Shown: one piece after another, positions 25,641 through 34,914 of the stretch
Numbering within the stretch: position 1 is the stretch's first letter
Layout: every line of letters begins with the position of its first letter
Assembly (NCBI RefSeq): GCF_013408665.1
Contig: NZ_JACCCL010000001.1
Coordinates: 492,971 to 556,970, forward strand
Direction: 5' to 3'
Source of the DNA: Sporosarcina sp. JAI121
GTDB lineage: Bacteria > Bacillota > Bacilli > Bacillales_A > Planococcaceae
Length of the DNA: 64,000 nucleotides
Notes under the pieces: generated by a model
Seen by the model: the letters and a program-made list of their open reading frames with translations, nothing else
The model's database searches: none
What the model was told of the DNA's origin: nothing
Position numbers and translations under genes: made by a program

Positions 25641-25711
25641 AGGGGTGACAGTCACCCAGTCAATTCTAAAACAAACAAAACAAACATGAATGTTTGAATA
25701 ATGTGTACAAC
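25641..25711 (+). repeat. GGTGACAGTCACC element, copy c (long tail)
   Basis: In a divergent intergenic region. Its tail has a perfect small hairpin CAAACAT-GA-ATGTTTG. Confidence 0.85.
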
Positions 25712-25721
25712 TTAAGGCGAT

Positions 25722-25788
25722 TTAACAATCTCTATACACTAGTTTAATACTACGTTAACAGTCCAGAGATAGAGTTAACCTGTACGAT
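25722..25788 (+). promoter_or_regulatory. Pho box and -10 of the alkaline phosphatase gene
   Basis: Four TTAACA-like hexamers at exact 11-bp steps: TTAACA (25722), TATACA (25733), TTAATA (25744), TTAACA (25755). This is the classic PhoP dimer-pair arrangement (TTAACA with ~5-bp gaps). A -10-like TACGAT follows at 25783, with no good -35, as at activator-dependent Pho promoters. Confidence 0.8.
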
Positions 25789-25808
25789 ACTTCGAGGGAG
25801 GAATTTAA

Positions 25809-27113
25809 TTGAAGAAAACATTGAAATCAAAGATGATGATCATTGCGATTGCTGGGAGTTTTACTGTAGGAAGTTTTGCGGGAATCACATCACTGCAATC
25901 TGCTGAAGCGAAAAATCCTCAATCGAATGAAAAAGTGGAGAACATCATTTTTATGATTCCAGACGGTTACTCCAGTTCGTATGCGACAAATTATCGATTG
26001 TTTAAAGGGGAAGAATCGGTAATGGATCCACATCTCGTTGGCATGCACCGAACCTATTCCGCAAACTCGGAAGTGACGGATTCTGCTGCGGCTGGAACTG
26101 CGATGGCCACTGGAACGAAAACGAACAATGGAATAATTAGCATGGATCCGGCTGGCAATAAACTCGAAACGATTTTACAAGCTGCTGAAAAGAGCGGAAA
26201 ATCTTCGGGATTAGTCGCAACGTCAACGATTACCCATGCCACACCTGCAGTTTTCGGTTCACATGTTGAAACGCGCGCCAATGAAAAAGACATTGCACCA
26301 GAACTCCTTCAAAATGATGTTGACGTTATCCTAGGAGGCGGCAAAAAATATTTTAGTGATGATTTATTAAATAAAGCAAAACAAGATGGCTATGAAATTG
26401 TGTCTGAGGCGCAATCGTTAACTACTGTAAAGAAAGCGGACAAGTTGATTGGGCTTTTCGCTGAGGATAGCTTATCTCCTGAACTGGATCGTGAGGCGAC
26501 TGACGAGCCAAGCTTGCAAGACATGACATCAGCTGCCATCGACGTTTTAAGTAACGATAAAGATGGATTCTTTTTAATGGTTGAAGGCAGTCAAATCGAT
26601 TGGGCCGGTCATGCGAATGATGCTGCATGGGCGATGAAAGACACTGAAGCGTTTGAAAAAGCAGTAGAAGCTGCACTGGATTTTGCGAAAAAAGATAAGA
26701 AAACGTTAGTCGTCATCGCTGGTGACCATGACACTGGTGGAATGTCTGTCGGCGGTTACGGAGGATCAGGTGCCAATTTGGAAATCCTTAAAGATGTGAC
26801 AGCGACAGGCGATTTCATGGCATCCCAATTAAATGAAGAACGCAGTAATATCCAAGAAGTCGTACTGAACTATACGGGCATTACATTATCGGAAACTGAA
26901 GGTAACCAAATCAAACAAGCGAGCAATCCAGCATTGCAGATTAACTCGATCATTTCCAAACATGCACTTGTCGGTTGGACGCACACGGGACACACTGGTA
27001 CAGACATCCCTGTTTACGCTTACGGTCCACAAGCCCATAAATTCGCAGGACTTATCGAAAATACAGATTTCCCACAATTAATGGCTGAAGCAATGAAAAT
27101 CCCATTTCAATAA
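25809..27113 (+). CDS. Secreted alkaline phosphatase (PhoA family)
   Basis: 434 residues from TTG 25809 (GGGAGG upstream). Signal peptide to about residue 34 (LQSAEA). Active-site marks: metal Asp52 in FMIPDG, nucleophile Ser92 in TDSAAAGTAMATG, VEGSQIDWAGHAND, VIAGDHDTGG and the C-terminal WTHTGHTGTDIPVYAYGP zinc ligands. Exported phosphomonoesterase that releases inorganic phosphate from organic esters. The strong PhoP-type box upstream fits induction on phosphate starvation. Confidence 0.95.
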   Translation: MKKTLKSKMMIIAIAGSFTVGSFAGITSLQSAEAKNPQSNEKVENIIFMIPDGYSSSYATNYRLFKGEESVMDPHLVGMHRTYSANSEVTDSAAAGTAMATGTKTNNGIISMDPAGNKLETILQAAEKSGKSSGLVATSTITHATPAVFGSHVETRANEKDIAPELLQNDVDVILGGGKKYFSDDLLNKAKQDGYEIVSEAQSLTTVKKADKLIGLFAEDSLSPELDREATDEPSLQDMTSAAIDVLSNDKDGFFLMVEGSQIDWAGHANDAAWAMKDTEAFEKAVEAALDFAKKDKKTLVVIAGDHDTGGMSVGGYGGSGANLEILKDVTATGDFMASQLNEERSNIQEVVLNYTGITLSETEGNQIKQASNPALQINSIISKHALVGWTHTGHTGTDIPVYAYGPQAHKFAGLIENTDFPQLMAEAMKIPFQ

Positions 27114-27147
27114 ACCTTACAGTTAGCTGCTTATAGTATGAAAAAAG

Positions 27148-27183
27148 GACCGTACCTCTATACAAAGAGGTGCGGTCGTTTTA
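27148..27183 (+). terminator. Terminator of alkaline phosphatase gene
   Basis: Stem GACCGTACCTCT / AGAGGTGCGGTC (one T-G pair) followed by GTTTTATT. Confidence 0.8.
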
Positions 27184-27271
27184 TTCGATCAAACTGAACG
27201 CTACCATACACCTTATCAGCTCTATTTGGTCGCATTCCTATTATAATTTCTATTCAAAACCTGAATTCACC

Positions 27272-28936
27272 TCAGCGAAAATCGGGCGGAACAATGTTTA
27301 AATCGATACCCCAGAAAATCGGCACCAAATAGTACGTAGCAAGTACAATTAGCACGAGCACGAATAGGTTAATGACGAACCCGACTCGAACCATTTCAAA
27401 AATCCGTAGCTTTCCTGTACCGAATATGATCGCATTCGGTGGTGTTCCAACTGGCAGCATAAATGCACAGTTTGCAGCCATAGCGGCGGGAACCATTAAC
27501 GCGAAAGGATGAATATTCAATGACAGTGCCAGAGCCGCTAAAACAGGAAGGATCATTGTCGCTGTCGCTGTATTCGATGTAAACTCAGTCAGTACAAGAA
27601 CGAGCAACGATGAAAGGGCGATAATTACAATGAGATTCAAGCCGTCGAAGAAGGTAAGCTGTGTTCCTATCCATTCGGAAAGGCCGGTTTGGCGAAAACC
27701 TGCTGCAATTGCAAGCCCCCCTCCAAATAGCAGAAGTACGCCCCATGGAATCTCTTTAGAATCTTTCCACTCAAGAATGCGTGTACCGAATTTTTTCGAT
27801 GCGGGTATAGTAAAGAGGAGAGCCATCGCAATAATTGCGATCATTCCATCTTTTAACCCTGGTATAATATTTATCCAGATGAATTCACGGGTAATCCACA
27901 TAAAGGCCGCGAAAGTAAAGACGGCACCGACAACTTTCTCTTCGAATGATGTCTTTCCAAGTGCCCTGCGTTCTTTCTGGATGACTTCTTTTCCTCCGGG
28001 TAACCCTTTGATTTTCATTTTAAACGCGAATCTACCTAGGTAGATCCATGTAAACAGTAAAAGGACGATGACAATTGGGACAGCAACCAACATCCACCCT
28101 GCAAAAGAAATTTCAACATCGAACAGCTGCTTAACTTGTGCGGCTAAAATGATATTGGGTGGTGTCCCGATAAGCGTTCCAAGTCCGCCGATTGTTCCGG
28201 CATATCCGATACCGAAGATGAGCGCCTTTTCGAATTTCGGCAAATCGTCTTCATCAGGTTTTCCTTTTAACGCAGATGCAACCTGCGCGGTGATTGCTAA
28301 CCCCATTGGTACCATCATCATTACGGCTGCTGTATTGGACACCCACATCGAAAGAAATGCGGTAGCTGCCATGAAACCTAGCAAAATCCGTTGCGTACTC
28401 GTTCCGATGAATGAAATAATAGCTAAAGCCATCCGCTTATGTAAGTTCCATTTTTCCATAGCGGTTGCAATGAAAAAACCACCTAAAAATAAAAAGATAA
28501 TATCATCGCCATATGAAGATGTAACCGTATCGGCATCTAAAGCCCCTGTTACTGGCAATAAAAATATGGGTAATAACGATGTGACTGGAATTGGAATCGC
28601 TTCTGATATCCACCAAGTTGCAATCCATAAGGTTACCGCAAGTACCGCTTTCGCTTCCGGACTCATTCCTGGTGGAGAAAATAAGAACATTGTCAAAACA
28701 AAAAGAAGTGGCCCAAGAATTAATCCAATCAACTGTGGTTTGGAGTAGGCTTTTCTATTCGTTGGATTGTCCGGTTTTTGTGGAGGTTGCGAATCATCTT
28801 TCACATCTACCCTTGTTTTAACATTTTTTGTTACTTGTTTACGATCTTTCGTATAAGCAAAGACATTCAACAAACTTTTCGTTTGTCTATGCGAGCGCCA
28901 AAGTCCTTGCCACACATTTGAAGCCATTTCTCTCAT
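27272..28936 (-). CDS. DASS-family sodium-coupled carboxylate transporter (SLC13/SdcS type)
   Basis: 554 residues from ATG 28936, which has AAGGAGA at proper distance. A ~70-residue charged cytoplasmic N-terminus precedes ~11-12 membrane helices. Both SNT-type sites are visible (WVSNTAAVMMMVPMG and LTEFTSNTATATMILP), each followed by conserved GTPPN segments (LIGTPPNIILA, LPVGTPPNAIIFG). Imports C4-dicarboxylates or citrate with Na+. The two-component system encoded directly upstream on the same strand is of the type that senses such acids, and a CRE site overlaps the leader. Confidence 0.93.
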   Translation of the reverse strand: MREMASNVWQGLWRSHRQTKSLLNVFAYTKDRKQVTKNVKTRVDVKDDSQPPQKPDNPTNRKAYSKPQLIGLILGPLLFVLTMFLFSPPGMSPEAKAVLAVTLWIATWWISEAIPIPVTSLLPIFLLPVTGALDADTVTSSYGDDIIFLFLGGFFIATAMEKWNLHKRMALAIISFIGTSTQRILLGFMAATAFLSMWVSNTAAVMMMVPMGLAITAQVASALKGKPDEDDLPKFEKALIFGIGYAGTIGGLGTLIGTPPNIILAAQVKQLFDVEISFAGWMLVAVPIVIVLLLFTWIYLGRFAFKMKIKGLPGGKEVIQKERRALGKTSFEEKVVGAVFTFAAFMWITREFIWINIIPGLKDGMIAIIAMALLFTIPASKKFGTRILEWKDSKEIPWGVLLLFGGGLAIAAGFRQTGLSEWIGTQLTFFDGLNLIVIIALSSLLVLVLTEFTSNTATATMILPVLAALALSLNIHPFALMVPAAMAANCAFMLPVGTPPNAIIFGTGKLRIFEMVRVGFVINLFVLVLIVLATYYLVPIFWGIDLNIVPPDFR

Positions 28937-28950
28937 AATCATTCTCCTTC

Positions 28951-28964
28951 TGAAAACGCTTTCG
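28951..28964 (-). promoter_or_regulatory. CRE (CcpA) site in the leader of the DASS transporter gene
   Basis: TGAAAACGCTTTCG on the plus strand matches TGWAANCGNTNWCA in all but the last base and is nearly palindromic. It lies just before the RBS, a usual position for CcpA road-block repression in glucose. Confidence 0.65.
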
Positions 28965-29030
28965 CTTTGAAGTCTAACTATAAAATTTAGAACATTATAA
29001 ATATAGATTCTGAAACTAATCAAATACTTT

Positions 29031-29083
29031 ACAAACTAAAAAAAGCAACAGAAGTATTGCTTCCGTTGCTTTTTTTAGTTTGT
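29031..29083 (-). terminator. Long terminator between response regulator and DASS genes
   Basis: A 24-bp stem, ACAAACTAAAAAAAGCAAC.GAAG with its complement (one mismatch), overlapping the end of the response-regulator gene. A- and T-runs on each side make it active in either direction. Confidence 0.85.
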
Positions 29084-29791
29084 GATAAATGAGTGGAGGA
29101 TATCTGCTTTTTCTACATTTACTGTGTAACAATGCAAGGGACGTCCGGTTTCCTGATAGGCAACATCAACGAACAATAATTGTCTATCCACTAAATGGTT
29201 TAAATACTTTCTCACGGAGACGCTTGAAATCCCAGTTTCCTCCGCGATATTCGCTGAAGAAAATACCTTCTTGTCTCGCTTGAGAATTTGTTTTACGATT
29301 CGAGATAGGGTGACGACTGTCATGCCCTTTGGAAGGTCGAGCGTACGTAAGTTTGTCTTTGCTGATTTGTGAAGAAACGAATCAATCTCACCTTGGCTAA
29401 CTGTCATGTTAGTCTTCATCAATTGAAAGTTTTGCTGAAATTGTAGCAGTGCGTCCTGAAACCGTTCAAAGCTGAACGGTTTGATTAAATAATCGACAGC
29501 TCCATAACGGAGTGCTGTTTGGACGGATTGCTTATCATTAGCTGCTGTTATGACGATCACATCAACGGAATTATCTACTTTTCTGAGTTCAACTAGCATG
29601 TCAAGTCCTGTAGCTTTCCCCATGTAAACATCGAGCAAAATAAGATCAACAGGATGATTGTTAAGGAAATCCCATCCCTCCTCAACATTACTGGCAAGCC
29701 CTGAAAGGGAAAACCCCGGAATGCTTTGCAGATAAATGGAATTGAATTTTGCCACCATCGGATCGTCTTCAATAATTAACACATCAATCAT
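29075..29791 (-). CDS. CitB/DcuR-type response regulator
   Basis: 238 residues: receiver domain (about 1-120) with EDDP acidic pocket, phospho-acceptor Asp in LILLDVYMG (about 55) and YLIKPF lysine; the C-terminal ~110 residues are a winged-helix region with ANIAEETGISSVSVRKYLNHL. The order is that of CitB/DcuR/MalR regulators. It overlaps the kinase gene by four bases. Likely target: the DASS transporter gene next in line. Confidence 0.92.
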   Translation of the reverse strand: MIDVLIIEDDPMVAKFNSIYLQSIPGFSLSGLASNVEEGWDFLNNHPVDLILLDVYMGKATGLDMLVELRKVDNSVDVIVITAANDKQSVQTALRYGAVDYLIKPFSFERFQDALLQFQQNFQLMKTNMTVSQGEIDSFLHKSAKTNLRTLDLPKGMTVVTLSRIVKQILKRDKKVFSSANIAEETGISSVSVRKYLNHLVDRQLLFVDVAYQETGRPLHCYTVNVEKADILHSFITN

Positions 29792-31389
29792 GATTCTTCA
29801 CCTTCATATGGAATTTTGACATGAAATTGAGCTCCATCTCCTTTTATCGAGATAACATCTAATGTGCCTCCAAGTTCATCCAGTGCATTTTTAGTCAAAT
29901 ATAACCCATATCCACGATGCTCGCCTTTTGTTGATAATCCTTTTTTAAATAAAGCTTCATCATTTTCCACAATCAAACCGGAACCATTATCCAGTAGGCT
30001 GAAATGGAACTGTTTATCTATATAAGTAATTGTCATATGAATCCGTTTGTTCTCCTTAAGACTTACCGCTTCATACGCATTGTCGCATAAGTTACCCAGT
30101 ATGGTGATGATTTTATCCATGCGCTCAATTTCTTTCAATATAGGAAGTGGTGTTTCACCTGACAATTCGACTTGAATACCGGACTTCTGGAATTCATGTA
30201 GCTTACTTATTAAGTAACCAGCAATGACAGGATCTTTTACAAGACGGAACACGGAACCTCCTTCATTTTGATAGGAATCAGAAAGATACGTCGTATACTC
30301 TTTAAGTTCTTCATAGGATTTTGTATGGATCATGGCCGTTATAACATGCAACTTGTTCATAAATTCATGCGTCTGTGCTCTCAACGTTTCGGCATAAGCC
30401 TTTGCACCTGAAAGTTGCTCAATAAGTGATGTAAGTTCTGATTTATCCCGAAATGTAGCCAGTGCACCTACAAGATGCTTATTTGAAATGACAGGCACTT
30501 TGTTGACGATGATGTCAATTCCGTTTAACTTTTGTTCTTGGTCGTACACCAGTCTTTCATTTAACAGCAGATCTTGTAGGAGGGAAGGTGGTAAATAAGA
30601 TTGCACCTGTTGTCCGACGGGGTTTTCTAGTAAACCAGCCCTTCGAAAGAGATGAATTGCTGCCTGATTTGCCACGATGATTTCTTCTTTGTCATTAATG
30701 CCGATAACCCCTTCACGGACGGACTCAAGCATAGCCTCTCGTTCGCGAAGTAGATTTGCGATTTCTCTTGGCTCAAGTCCGAATAACGTTTGTTTAACTC
30801 GCCTCGCCAAAAAGAACGCTCCAATAATCCCAATCAGAAGCCCAGCACCAATTCCTATGTAGCTCGCTCGTACACTGTGCAAGACAGTCGATTGAATATT
30901 ATCCAGCAAAATCCCAACAGATACAACACCGATTATCTGTTCACCATTCCGGATTGGTACAAACGCCCTCATGGATTCACCAAGCGTCCCTTTTGCCACA
31001 GAAGTGTAGCGTTCTCCGAGGAAAGCCCTGTCCTCATCGTTCCCAACGAAATATTGACCGATTCTCTCGGCGATTGGATGGGACTGGCGGATATGCTCTG
31101 AATTCATGACAACAATATATTCAACATTTGTATCATCCTGTATCGATTTTGTATAAGACTGAATTGCTTGCCCTGAACCAACGCCCGATAAACTATCAAT
31201 CACAAGCTGGGAATGGCTAATTGTGCTCGCAATGTCCATGACTTTTTCTGCTTGGTAATTCCGGGCATTTTCCGTTGCTGTACTTCCTATTAAATAACCA
31301 GTTACCGATAGGGAGACAAGTACAACAGTACAAACCAAAAGGGTCAACCGGGTTTGAAGGCTGATTTTCTTTCTTTTAAACACGCTCAT
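29788..31389 (-). CDS. CitA/DcuS-type sensor histidine kinase
   Basis: 533 residues: TM helix ~15-35, extracellular PAS-like sensor ~40-165 (contains IVVMNSEHIRQSHPIAERIG, typical of the CitA/DcuS citrate/fumarate sensor fold), TM helix ~175-195, cytoplasmic PAS ~215-320, dimerisation helix with RAQTHEFMNKLHVI, and HATPase with NLCDNAYEAV, DNGSGL and HRGYGLYLTKNAL. It senses a di- or tricarboxylate outside the cell. Co-transcribed with the response regulator. Confidence 0.93.
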   Translation of the reverse strand: MSVFKRKKISLQTRLTLLVCTVVLVSLSVTGYLIGSTATENARNYQAEKVMDIASTISHSQLVIDSLSGVGSGQAIQSYTKSIQDDTNVEYIVVMNSEHIRQSHPIAERIGQYFVGNDEDRAFLGERYTSVAKGTLGESMRAFVPIRNGEQIIGVVSVGILLDNIQSTVLHSVRASYIGIGAGLLIGIIGAFFLARRVKQTLFGLEPREIANLLREREAMLESVREGVIGINDKEEIIVANQAAIHLFRRAGLLENPVGQQVQSYLPPSLLQDLLLNERLVYDQEQKLNGIDIIVNKVPVISNKHLVGALATFRDKSELTSLIEQLSGAKAYAETLRAQTHEFMNKLHVITAMIHTKSYEELKEYTTYLSDSYQNEGGSVFRLVKDPVIAGYLISKLHEFQKSGIQVELSGETPLPILKEIERMDKIITILGNLCDNAYEAVSLKENKRIHMTITYIDKQFHFSLLDNGSGLIVENDEALFKKGLSTKGEHRGYGLYLTKNALDELGGTLDVISIKGDGAQFHVKIPYEGEES

Positions 31390-31510
31390 CTACTGCTCCT
31401 CTTCCACTCTAATAATCAACCTATAGGACAATCATAAGTGTTCATTGAACATTTTGAAATGAAAAAGAAATCTTCTCTATCAGTGGGGTGACCGTGAGTG
31501 CGGGTCGGTG

Positions 31511-31580
31511 GCGGTGACAGTCACCAAGACAATTCTGAAACAAACGGAACAAACGTGAATGTTTGAACAACGTGTACAAC
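31511..31580 (+). repeat. GGTGACAGTCACC element, copy d (long tail)
   Basis: Preceded by a G-rich run and a shortened GGGGTGACCGTGAG imitation; tail CTGAAACAAACGGAACAAAC and CAAACGTGAATGTTTG-like parts are intact. In the divergent region before the SLH gene. Confidence 0.85.
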
Positions 31581-31781
31581 TTTGGGAAGCTGATTTCAGT
31601 CGCTTATGTAAAATCTGATTTGGACTCACAATATAGTAAACAGTCTATCGGGTGAGGGGCTGTTTATTAACGCTGAAATTGTCTGAAAAGACTAATACCA
31701 CCTGGATATCTTAGCTGTGAGTTGTTATGATAGGAATAATAATCCATAATACGAGACTTCAAAGAATGGGGAGGTTATCAG

Positions 31782-33038
31782 ATGAAGAATAAGTGGCTAG
31801 TGCGATGGTTTGGATGTTTTATCATTGCGGTAGTTGTTTTTAGTAGTGTACAGGCGGAAGCCTCATCTCAATCGTTTAAAGACGTACCGCACAATCATCC
31901 TTACAAGGAAATAATTCAGGATATGCAAGCAAGAGGGATGATAAATGGTTATCCCGATGGCACTTTTAAGCCAAACGAAAAAGTTTCACGCAAGCATGTG
32001 GCTCAGTTATTGGGCAAAGCTTTACAGTTGGCCGCGAAGTCGGAGACTGGTATTCGTTACAAGGATGTACCTAAGAATCACCCATACTATGATGCGATTT
32101 CAAATGTTACGCAGGCAGGGATCTTCAGCGGCGACGTCAATGGCAACTTCAATCCCGAAGCACCACTTACGCGGGTTCAAATGGCAAAAGTGCTGGATCT
32201 AGCGTTTGGATTAACTATTAAGTCCGTCGCATATTTCCCGGACGTTAGTGGAAATGATTGGGGATATTTGCATGTGAATGCTCTGTATTCAAACGGAATT
32301 ACAACGGGAAATCAAGGTTATTTTAAACCGAATGAACCTGTGACACGTGCTCATTATGCAGTGTTTCTGCACCGTGCGTTGCATCTTCCAAAGGTTCCCG
32401 AACTTGATTCCACTAAACCGTTGACGAAAGCACAAATACTAAATTTACTATATAGATTGCCCCATACAGTCGAAGCTACTATTACCACTCATAAATACAA
32501 GGCATCTCAGTTCAGCAAGGTTCGCGCGGAACTTTTGGATAAAGTAACAGAGCCGTTCGTAGATGATGAATTAAAAAATTACTATGCTGATATGTGCTTA
32601 TATTGTGATATGAGTCTTTTTCCCCTCCTATTGGGAGAAACGGATTATCGCTTTGAAATACTTGAAAACACACCGAGCTTAATTCGTATCCGTACGGTTT
32701 CCTTTGACATTCCACTTCAAGATGCTGCATTTTTGGAATATGCGTTCGAAAAGCAATCGGGCAAGTGGAAGCTGTCAGGATATGACTGGAAACCTATCGG
32801 GGCTGGAAGCTTTGACCTTACAAAAGAGGAAGCCCTCCAAATCGTGAAAAACGACTACGAGCGCTATGAATCGTCTTCCGTGCGTGTAACATTCCTCGAC
32901 TCCAAATATGAGTATCAACACGATTGGTACACGAAACAAGATTATCGTCGCCTCGTGTACAGAATGCATGTAGATACCGGGAAAGATAAATTTAATATCC
33001 TTTTCTATCCACATAGCGGATTTTTTGATCAAGAATAA
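31782..33038 (+). CDS. SLH-domain cell-surface protein
   Basis: 418 residues. Signal peptide to about residue 29 (SSVQAEA), then three S-layer homology domains (about 30-90, 95-155 and 155-210), each with the F.D.V/P...PY...I......GI..G...G.F.P......R pattern. SLH trimers bind pyruvylated secondary cell-wall polymer. The remaining ~200 residues hold a beta-rich domain of NTF2-like character (KVTEPFVDDELKNYYADM, KWKLSGYDWKPI) and a final DUF-like region. Its last eight codons and terminator are duplicated 2.25 kb downstream. Confidence 0.9.
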   Translation: MKNKWLVRWFGCFIIAVVVFSSVQAEASSQSFKDVPHNHPYKEIIQDMQARGMINGYPDGTFKPNEKVSRKHVAQLLGKALQLAAKSETGIRYKDVPKNHPYYDAISNVTQAGIFSGDVNGNFNPEAPLTRVQMAKVLDLAFGLTIKSVAYFPDVSGNDWGYLHVNALYSNGITTGNQGYFKPNEPVTRAHYAVFLHRALHLPKVPELDSTKPLTKAQILNLLYRLPHTVEATITTHKYKASQFSKVRAELLDKVTEPFVDDELKNYYADMCLYCDMSLFPLLLGETDYRFEILENTPSLIRIRTVSFDIPLQDAAFLEYAFEKQSGKWKLSGYDWKPIGAGSFDLTKEEALQIVKNDYERYESSSVRVTFLDSKYEYQHDWYTKQDYRRLVYRMHVDTGKDKFNILFYPHSGFFDQE

Positions 33039-33042
33039 ACCC

Positions 33043-33095
33043 AAAACACCGAAGGCCCATTCGACTAGACATTGATGGGTTTTCGGTGTTTTTTT
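33043..33095 (+). terminator. Terminator of the SLH gene
   Basis: AAAACACCGAA..CCCAT / ATGGG..TTCGGTGTTTT stem, then a T-run. A diverged copy at 35293-35344 terminates the cassette. Confidence 0.85.
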
Positions 33096-33114
33096 AGTGT
33101 CGGAATATGACTTA

Positions 33115-33192
33115 GAATTGACTTGGTGACAGTCACCCAGTCAATTCTAAAACAAACAAAACAAACGTGATTGTTTGTTCAATAGACACAAT
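33115..33192 (+). repeat. GGTGACAGTCACC element, copy e
   Basis: The arms extend to GAATTGACT / AGTCAATTC with one mismatch over 33 nt; full CTAAAACAAACAAAAC tail. Confidence 0.9.
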
Positions 33193-33384
33193 AATAAAAG
33201 ATGATTGAGGCCGGTACCTGTCACCACTACAATTTAGACACTATTTTAAGTCTGAGGACCAGGTTCTCATTGAATTTTTAACCAACCCGACTGAAAACGT
33301 AACCAACAGTAAAAAGTCAAATTATGTGCCATAAAGTTATAACTAATTACTCGGACATTACTATCTTGTTGTAGACATTTCTTC

Positions 33385-34092
33385 TTGAAATTCATCTGCA
33401 ATTTTTCACCTTGCATAGGCTCGAAAGAATCCGCAGGAACTGTTGGTGCTAAGGAGCCTGGTAAGATTCAAAAGACAACTATATCACCTAAGGTTAATGC
33501 TGGTAAGGGGACTGGCAATACTAGGGCAAAAGTTGAAACAGTTAAAACTAGTGAAGCTATGCAATTTATTTTAAAAGAGAATGGTTATACTGCTGTTGGA
33601 TTTTTAGAATTATTACATCCCGATCGGTTATTAAAAGATAAAGAAGTAAAAAAAGTAAATACGATAAGAAATCAAATAGGTATTCCACCAAAAGGTACTG
33701 TGATGGCGCATTCGGAAAAATTAAAAAGTTTAGAGGAGAATTATGAAGGTACTCGTTTAGATTACAATAATACAACCTTTAAAATAACTAATGGTGATGA
33801 TGGTATATCAGAATCTGTTGGAAGTCCAGATAGATATTATTGAACAATTGAATATAATTTAGCAGAACCCAACCAATTATCAATACCAAGATGGGATCCT
33901 AACCCTGATTCATATCCATATACTGGACGAGGATTTACGGGTAGTAAAGAGATTGTTTTACCTGAATATTATAAAGAAGCAAGAAAGTTTGTTGAAGGCG
34001 ATATGATGTATATTAGAGACAGTAAAGTAGGAGAACCAGTATTCAACTTTATTTTTGATGGTGATACAAAATCTTGGGTTGAATTTAATTAA
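33385..34092 (+). pseudogene. Remnant of a polymorphic toxin C-terminal region (LXG-type), with in-frame stop
   Basis: One frame runs from about 33385 to TAA 34090-34092 but is broken by TGA at 33841. The first part (GSKESAGTVGAKEPGKIQKT and NAGKGTG) looks like the linker of LXG or YeeF-type toxins. Then comes a domain with TIRNQIGIPPKGTVMA, TGRGFTGSKEIVLPEY and a closing FIFDGDTKSWVEF, a pattern I know from C-terminal toxin domains of Bacillus secreted effectors. Its activity is not certain. There is no N-terminal LXG domain and no RBS before the TTG. So it is a decayed or orphan toxin tip, later broken by a nonsense change. Confidence 0.65.
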
Positions 34093-34104
34093 GGTGGGAT
34101 TAGT

Positions 34105-34566
34105 GTGGGGAAATATGCCAAATATAATAATAAAAATTATCCAGTAAATATTCGAAATGATAAATATAGATTAAGGAGCAAAGATCATGAAAATGGATTT
34201 AATGAATTAGTCGATCTAGGTGGAAATATCCATCATGATATCTTTATAAAAGAAGTAACCCTGGATGAGATAGAATTTCTATTTGAGTTGAACTATAAAA
34301 TAATATATAAAGGCAAAGAATATGAACCTTTTTCGATAGGAGAACTAGTAATCGATGATGGAAAAATTTCTTTGTTTAGTAGTGATTATGAAAGTGAAGG
34401 GTTCGAAAAACAAGAACAATTTGTATTTAAGAAAGAAGTTAGTATTGAGGAGATTGATGCAATAGTTGAGATTATGGAGCCAATAACGGGAGGCAATGAA
34501 TTACCAGAAAAAAGAAAAATAATACCAAGCATTCAGGTTAAAGAGTATTTAAAAAGTTTGAATTGA
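34105..34566 (+). CDS. Probable immunity protein, 153 aa
   Basis: GTG start with AAGGTGGG upstream, 12 bp after the toxin remnant. The protein is acidic, soluble, and seems built of two similar beta-rich halves: KYNNKNYPVNIRNDKYRLRS and YKGKEYEPFSIGELVIDDGK, each followed by an acidic ExxF and EVTLDEIE / EVSIEEID helix. No known family is recognised. Position straight after a toxin tip, small size and low G+C are those of a polymorphic-toxin immunity gene (inference). Confidence 0.65.
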   Translation: MGKYAKYNNKNYPVNIRNDKYRLRSKDHENGFNELVDLGGNIHHDIFIKEVTLDEIEFLFELNYKIIYKGKEYEPFSIGELVIDDGKISLFSSDYESEGFEKQEQFVFKKEVSIEEIDAIVEIMEPITGGNELPEKRKIIPSIQVKEYLKSLN

Positions 34567-34770
34567 ATGTTAGCGAAGGTGGATGTAAACAATACTATGT
34601 ATCTGTCCGTAACAACTATCATTTCAAAAGCCTTTTTTCGGTTTGTCAAGTACCTGAAGAGTTGGAAAAATGTTTACTTTTTACGTAAATGTCGGGGTAC
34701 GGGTTGTGGGCCGGTTAAAATAATTAGTGCTCCGCGAGAAATAAGATTTGAGTCTAGTTGAAGAACGAGG

Positions 34771-34814
34771 GAAATACCCTAAGGAGTTCATTCTCTGTAG
34801 GGTGTTTCTTTTTA
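34771..34814 (+). terminator. Terminator inside the cassette
   Basis: GAAATACCCTA / TAGGGTGTTTC stem and T-run, about 200 bp after the first immunity gene. Confidence 0.75.
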
Positions 34815-34914
34815 TTTTAGAGAGGGGCATTAACAGCGTTACAATAAATTTATCTTCATTTTACCAATCCTAGATCATTACCATAAATAATTATTGAGAG
34901 AGTAGTGAGTCTAT

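Larger units (their letters stand above)
33010..33236. repeat. Left direct repeat flanking the toxin-immunity cassette
   Basis: About 227 bp comprising the last codons of the SLH gene, its terminator (33043-33095), the 33-nt palindrome of GGTGACAGTCACC copy e (33115-33147) with long tail, and GGTACCTGTCACCACTACAA. It matches 35260-35473 at roughly nine bases in ten. Confidence 0.9.

Noticed and set aside
28068-28748. 226-codon antisense frame opposite the DASS gene
   Set aside because: Shadow of a highly conserved membrane transporter gene; low-complexity Ile/Pro/Ala translation and no RBS.
34567-34761. 64-codon frame after the first immunity gene
   Set aside because: No RBS, starts one base after the previous stop, no sequence character of a protein.
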